From the NCBI GenBank assembly GCA_937894355.1, contig CALCRD010000486.1, forward strand, positions 1 through 8,155: a DNA stretch of 8,155 bases, read 5' to 3'. The translations under genes were made by a program, and so were the position numbers. Shown piece by piece: positions 5,864-8,155 of this stretch; the stretch's first letter is position 1, and each line of letters opens with the position of its first letter. Origin of the DNA: an uncultured Bacillus sp. Lineage in GTDB: Bacteria; Bacillota; Bacilli; Bacillales; Cytobacillaceae. Below the pieces are notes generated by a model. That model worked only from the letters and a program-made list of their open reading frames with translations. It had not been told where the DNA came from and ran no database searches.

Positions 5864-6685
5864 TTATAAAGGGAATTGTTTTTTTACTTTTTCCAACTCA
5901 TTATTGAATTTTTGGTGGGTTGCCATAAATAAATGTTCAAAGACATCCCCCAATTCTTCTTCAAAAACTTTTATTCCTTCACCGGTTATTCCGCCCTTTA
6001 CACAAACTTTTTCTTGTAAGGTCTGCAAAGTAAAATATCGATTTTTTAACAATTCCCCCAGTCCGATTAACATTTCACTTGTTAAGGTAACAGCTGTATT
6101 ATAGTCAATTTCTGTTTCCTTCACTGCTGCCGTGATAAACCTCTGTGTCAAGTAACTGAAGAATGCAGGTCCACAGCTGGAAATATCTGAAGCCACTCTA
6201 GTTACATTATCTCCAATTTCTACAGGTACCGAAATTTTTCGGAATAATTGAGTTAGCTTTTTCTTCCATCCAGGTTTGCAGTTATTTCCAAAAGTAATCA
6301 GTGAGACACCTGCCTTTGCTCGATTTGTAATACTTGGTATTGCTCGGGCAACTGAACAATTCACCACAGATTCCAACTGCTTTACACTAACAGGACTTGT
6401 AATGGAAACAATGCATTTATCATCAGATAAATATGGGAGAATATCATGAATTACGTCAGAGACATCCATAGGTTTTACACAAATAAAAATTAAATTAGAA
6501 AGGATAGCCACCTCTTTTGCATTGTTTGCAACTGTAATCTCTTCATATATATTTTTAAGCTCCAGAGCTTTTTTCTTGGTTCGATTTACGATTGTTACGG
6601 CCGAAGGAGAAATAGCTTCTTCATCAAGCAGTGCCTCTGTCAAGATTCTCCCCATATTACCTACACCAATAACTCCAATATTCAT
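5864..6685 (-). CDS. comER: ComER, pyrroline-5-carboxylate reductase-like protein
   Basis: This 273-residue protein resembles ProC. It has an N-terminal Rossmann domain with GVGNMG (7-12), the ICVKPMDV segment, and the C-terminal helical domain with CVKGGITGEGI, which stands in place of the ProC signature (GGITGEG at 231-237). ComER is the classic divergent gene of the comE locus. It is not needed for DNA uptake in B. subtilis, and its enzymatic activity, if any, is not settled. I recall a link to biofilm formation and sporulation in B. subtilis and B. cereus. It starts at ATG 6683-6685 behind GAAGGAGGG (plus 6692-6700) and reads away from comEA. Full length and intact. Confidence 0.93.
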   Translation of the reverse strand: MNIGVIGVGNMGRILTEALLDEEAISPSAVTIVNRTKKKALELKNIYEEITVANNAKEVAILSNLIFICVKPMDVSDVIHDILPYLSDDKCIVSITSPVSVKQLESVVNCSVARAIPSITNRAKAGVSLITFGNNCKPGWKKKLTQLFRKISVPVEIGDNVTRVASDISSCGPAFFSYLTQRFITAAVKETEIDYNTAVTLTSEMLIGLGELLKNRYFTLQTLQEKVCVKGGITGEGIKVFEEELGDVFEHLFMATHQKFNNELEKVKKQFPL

Positions 6686-6768
6686 TGTTTTCCCTCCTTC
6701 GCAAGCAGGTTCTCATATAACAATATGAATTTAATACCAGGAATATAACTTATTGAAAGGAATGGTAC
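6686..6768. promoter_or_regulatory. Divergent comER/comEA promoter region
   Basis: This 83-bp gap must hold or lie near both promoters. I see the comER ribosome binding site (6692-6700), a small dyad TCATAT/ATATGA (6713-6718 and 6723-6728), a TATAAC (6744-6749) that could be the comEA -10 without a clear -35, and on the minus strand an extended -10-like TGTTATATG over the dyad. A ComK-type AAAAN5TTTT box pair is not evident, although comEA is ComK-dependent in B. subtilis. Confidence 0.4.
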
Positions 6769-7389
6769 TTGTTGAAAGAATGGATCAGAGAGAATAAGGT
6801 TTATGTTGGTTTAATTGCCGTGGTCGCTTTATTATTATGTTATTATTTTTTATCCCCTTCTCCACCCTCATCTGGCAACACCACTTCAATTGAAAATTCT
6901 ACAAAAGAAATCACTGAGACAAAAAATGAACCTGAGCCCACTTCCGAAAAAGAACAGCAAAAGATTATGGTTGATATCAAGGGAGCAATCGAAAAACCAG
7001 GTGTGTATGAAGCGCAAGAGGGAGAGAGAGTGATTGATTTAATTACTAGAGCAGGGGGATTTAAACAGGGGGCAGATGAAACAAAAATGAACCTAGCTCT
7101 GGTTGTTGAGGATGAAATGGTGATATACATCCCAATAATTGGTGAAGTCCCTCCAGTCGATATTCCGAGTATTTCAGAAGGGAAATCGCAAGGAGGGAAG
7201 GTCAATATTAATAAGGCTGAGGCCAGTGAATTGGAAACATTACCAGGTATTGGACCATCGAAATCAGCAGCAATCATTGAATACCGGAATACCAATGGAC
7301 CGTTTAATTCTATTGAGGATATTCAATCGATTAGCGGAATAGGTGAAAAAACATTTGAAAAATTAAAAGACAAAATAACGACTGATTGA
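6769..7389 (+). CDS. comEA: ComEA, membrane-bound DNA receptor for transformation
   Basis: ComEA binds double-stranded DNA at the outer face of the membrane during competence. The 206-residue protein has a short N-terminus, a membrane anchor at about 11-28 (VYVGLIAVVALLLCYYFL), a polar linker rich in S, T, E and P (about 29-64), an SLBB/OB-like domain (about 66-125, with VDIKGAIEKPGVYE), a flexible stretch, and a C-terminal helix-hairpin-helix DNA-binding domain from V145 with hairpins LPGIG (158-162) and ISGIG (188-192). It starts at TTG 6769 (or TTG 6772) with AAAGGA at 6756-6761. The first TTG has the better spacing (7 nt). Length is close to that of B. subtilis ComEA. Confidence 0.96.
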   Translation: MLKEWIRENKVYVGLIAVVALLLCYYFLSPSPPSSGNTTSIENSTKEITETKNEPEPTSEKEQQKIMVDIKGAIEKPGVYEAQEGERVIDLITRAGGFKQGADETKMNLALVVEDEMVIYIPIIGEVPPVDIPSISEGKSQGGKVNINKAEASELETLPGIGPSKSAAIIEYRNTNGPFNSIEDIQSISGIGEKTFEKLKDKITTD

Positions 7390-7391
7390 CG

Positions 7392-7439
7392 CCTTCTTTC
7401 ATCGGCATTACACTTATTAAAGACACAAAAGTGTGAAGG
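7392..7439 (+). promoter_or_regulatory. Possible RNA hairpin masking the comEB ribosome binding site
   Basis: In the comEA-comEB gap, TTACACTT (7408-7415) can pair with AAGTGTGA (7429-7436) with one G-U pair. CCTTC (7392-7396) is complementary to GAAGG (7435-7439), the start of the comEB Shine-Dalgarno. Either pairing would cover part of AAGGAGG (7436-7442). This is inferred by eye and energies were not computed. Confidence 0.3.
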
Positions 7440-7450
7440 AGGAAAATTTC

Positions 7451-8008
7451 TTGGAACGAATTTCGTGGAATGAATATTTTATTGCGCAAAGTCACCTTTT
7501 AGCATTAAGGAGTACTTGTACACGATTGACGGTTGGCGCAACAATCGTGAGAGATAAACGAATTATCGCAGGAGGATATAATGGTTCGATTGCTGGGGGC
7601 GAACATTGTATTGATTCTGGTTGTTATGTTATTGATAATCATTGTGTCAGAACGATTCATGCAGAAATGAATGCATTATTACAATGTGCAAAGTTCGGAG
7701 TGCCGACTTCAGGGGCAGAAATATATGTAACGCATTTTCCTTGTTTGCAGTGCAGCAAAGCGATAATTCAGGCTGGTATAAAAACAGTGTATTACGCTGA
7801 TGATTATAAAAATCACCCATACGCCTTAGAGCTTTTTTCAGCTGCTGGTATTAAAGTTGAGCAAGTTGAGAGTAAGAAAACCTTGGAATGGAACAATCCA
7901 GAAAAGACGGAGTTTGTGACCGCGTTATTAGCGGAATTAGAGAAAAGTGATGTAAACAAGGATACTTTAGTTCAATTAACAGAACAAGCTAAGAAATTGT
8001 TCTTATAA
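7451..8008 (+). CDS. comEB: ComEB, dCMP deaminase family protein
   Basis: This 185-residue protein is a member of the zinc-dependent cytidine/deoxycytidylate deaminase superfamily. It has zinc ligands H70 in HAE (70-72, catalytic E72) and C98/C101 in PCLQC, plus a second set of cysteines and histidines (H52, C53, C58, H64, C65) like those of dCMP deaminases that bind a further zinc. dCMP deaminases convert dCMP to dUMP for thymidylate synthesis. ComEB is not required for transformation in B. subtilis despite its name. I place the start at TTG 7451 behind AAGGAGG (7436-7442, 8-nt spacing), which gives the family N-terminus MERISWNEYF. An in-frame GTG at 7433 would put the Shine-Dalgarno inside the gene. 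It lies 61 nt after comEA. Confidence 0.95.
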   Translation: MERISWNEYFIAQSHLLALRSTCTRLTVGATIVRDKRIIAGGYNGSIAGGEHCIDSGCYVIDNHCVRTIHAEMNALLQCAKFGVPTSGAEIYVTHFPCLQCSKAIIQAGIKTVYYADDYKNHPYALELFSAAGIKVEQVESKKTLEWNNPEKTEFVTALLAELEKSDVNKDTLVQLTEQAKKLFL

Positions 8009-8022
8009 TTGAAACTTAGCTT
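7986..8022 (+). repeat. 8-bp inverted repeat across the comEB stop codon
   Basis: AAGCTAAG (7986-7993) and CTTAGCTT (8015-8022) are perfect inverted copies with a 21-nt AT-rich centre that includes the TAA stop (8006-8008). No T tract follows, so it is not a standard terminator. It may be a chance dyad or an mRNA 3'-end structure. Confidence 0.4.
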
Positions 8023-8059
8023 CATGATTAACTGGCTGTTTATCTGCAATAAAACAATC

Positions 8060-8099
8060 AATCGTCGGCAATATCAGTCTTAGATTGCCGACGATTTTT
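8060..8099 (+). terminator. Rho-independent terminator after comEB
   Basis: AATCGTCGGCAAT (8060-8072) and ATTGCCGACGATT (8084-8096) form a perfect 13-bp stem with an 11-nt loop, followed by T through 8099. It should end most comEA-comEB transcripts before whatever lies to the right of the window. Confidence 0.88.
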
Positions 8100-8129
8100 A
8101 ACAGTAAAGAAAGTATAAGTTTTTTGAAA

Positions 8130-8155
8130 CTAGATTAGTGTCTAGCGCAAGCGTC
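8130..8155. repeat. Possible start of a dispersed intergenic repeat, cut by the window edge
   Basis: After the terminator, CTAGA (8130-8134) and TCTAG (8141-8145) form a short dyad, followed by CGCAAGCGTC to the end of the window. From memory, sequences with a GTGTCTAGC core recur in intergenic regions of several Bacillaceae genomes. Only the first bases are visible, so this is a weak call. Confidence 0.3.

Noticed and set aside
5781..6104. 107-codon plus-strand ORF over the end of comER
   Set aside because: It is antisense to comER, follows a terminator and has no Shine-Dalgarno that I can see.
6843..7295. 150-codon minus-strand ORF opposite comEA
   Set aside because: It is fully antisense to a clearly recognised gene and has no family resemblance or convincing ribosome binding site.
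7433..7450. GTG 7433 as the comEB start
   Set aside because: It would place AAGGAGG inside the coding region. TTG 7451 gives the conserved MERISWN start.

Overview
The window is about 8.2 kb of low-GC Firmicute chromosome. It carries the conserved Bacillus gene block sda | yqeG-yqeH-aroE-yqeI-nadD-yqeK-rsfS-yqeM | comER | comEA-comEB. Gene order, orientation, protein lengths and protein sequences, as far as I remember the B. subtilis proteins, all point to a spore-forming member of the Bacillaceae (Bacillus or Neobacillus-like). I cannot name the species from the sequence alone.

Layout. Positions 1-60 hold nearly three copies of a 21-bp tandem repeat. Positions 119-259 (minus strand) encode a 46-residue protein that I identify as Sda, the replication/sporulation checkpoint inhibitor. 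Positions 260-694 are a divergent regulatory region. It holds a cluster of four DnaA boxes (two perfect), a dyad in the sda leader, a candidate sda promoter, and a good sigma-A-type promoter for the rightward operon. Positions 695-5722 are eight tightly packed genes, several overlapping. They cover a HAD phosphatase, a 30S-assembly GTPase, shikimate dehydrogenase, a CRS1-YhbY RNA-binding protein, NaMN adenylyltransferase, an HD-domain hydrolase, the ribosome silencing factor and a methyltransferase. The block ends at a strong terminator (5749-5774) that also serves the convergent gene comER (5864-6685, minus). comEA (6769-7389) and comEB (7451-8008) run rightward from the comER-comEA gap. A 13-bp-stem terminator (8060-8099) follows comEB, and the window ends in what may be the start of a dispersed repeat.

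How the genes fit together. The large operon mixes ribosome assembly or silencing (yqeH, yqeI, rsfS), NAD synthesis (nadD), the shikimate pathway (aroE) and probable nucleotide-signal clearance (yqeK). The left regulatory region connects DnaA to the sporulation checkpoint protein Sda. The right part is the late-competence comE locus: ComEA is the membrane DNA receptor and ComEB is a dCMP-deaminase-like protein.

The main annotation gains over simple ORF calling are the small sda gene, the DnaA-box cluster, and corrected starts for yqeG (TTG 695), yqeK (ATG 4052), rsfS (ATG 4620) and comEB (TTG 7451). I see no convincing undescribed multi-gene system. The region is ordinary core genome with a few regulatory details worth checking.
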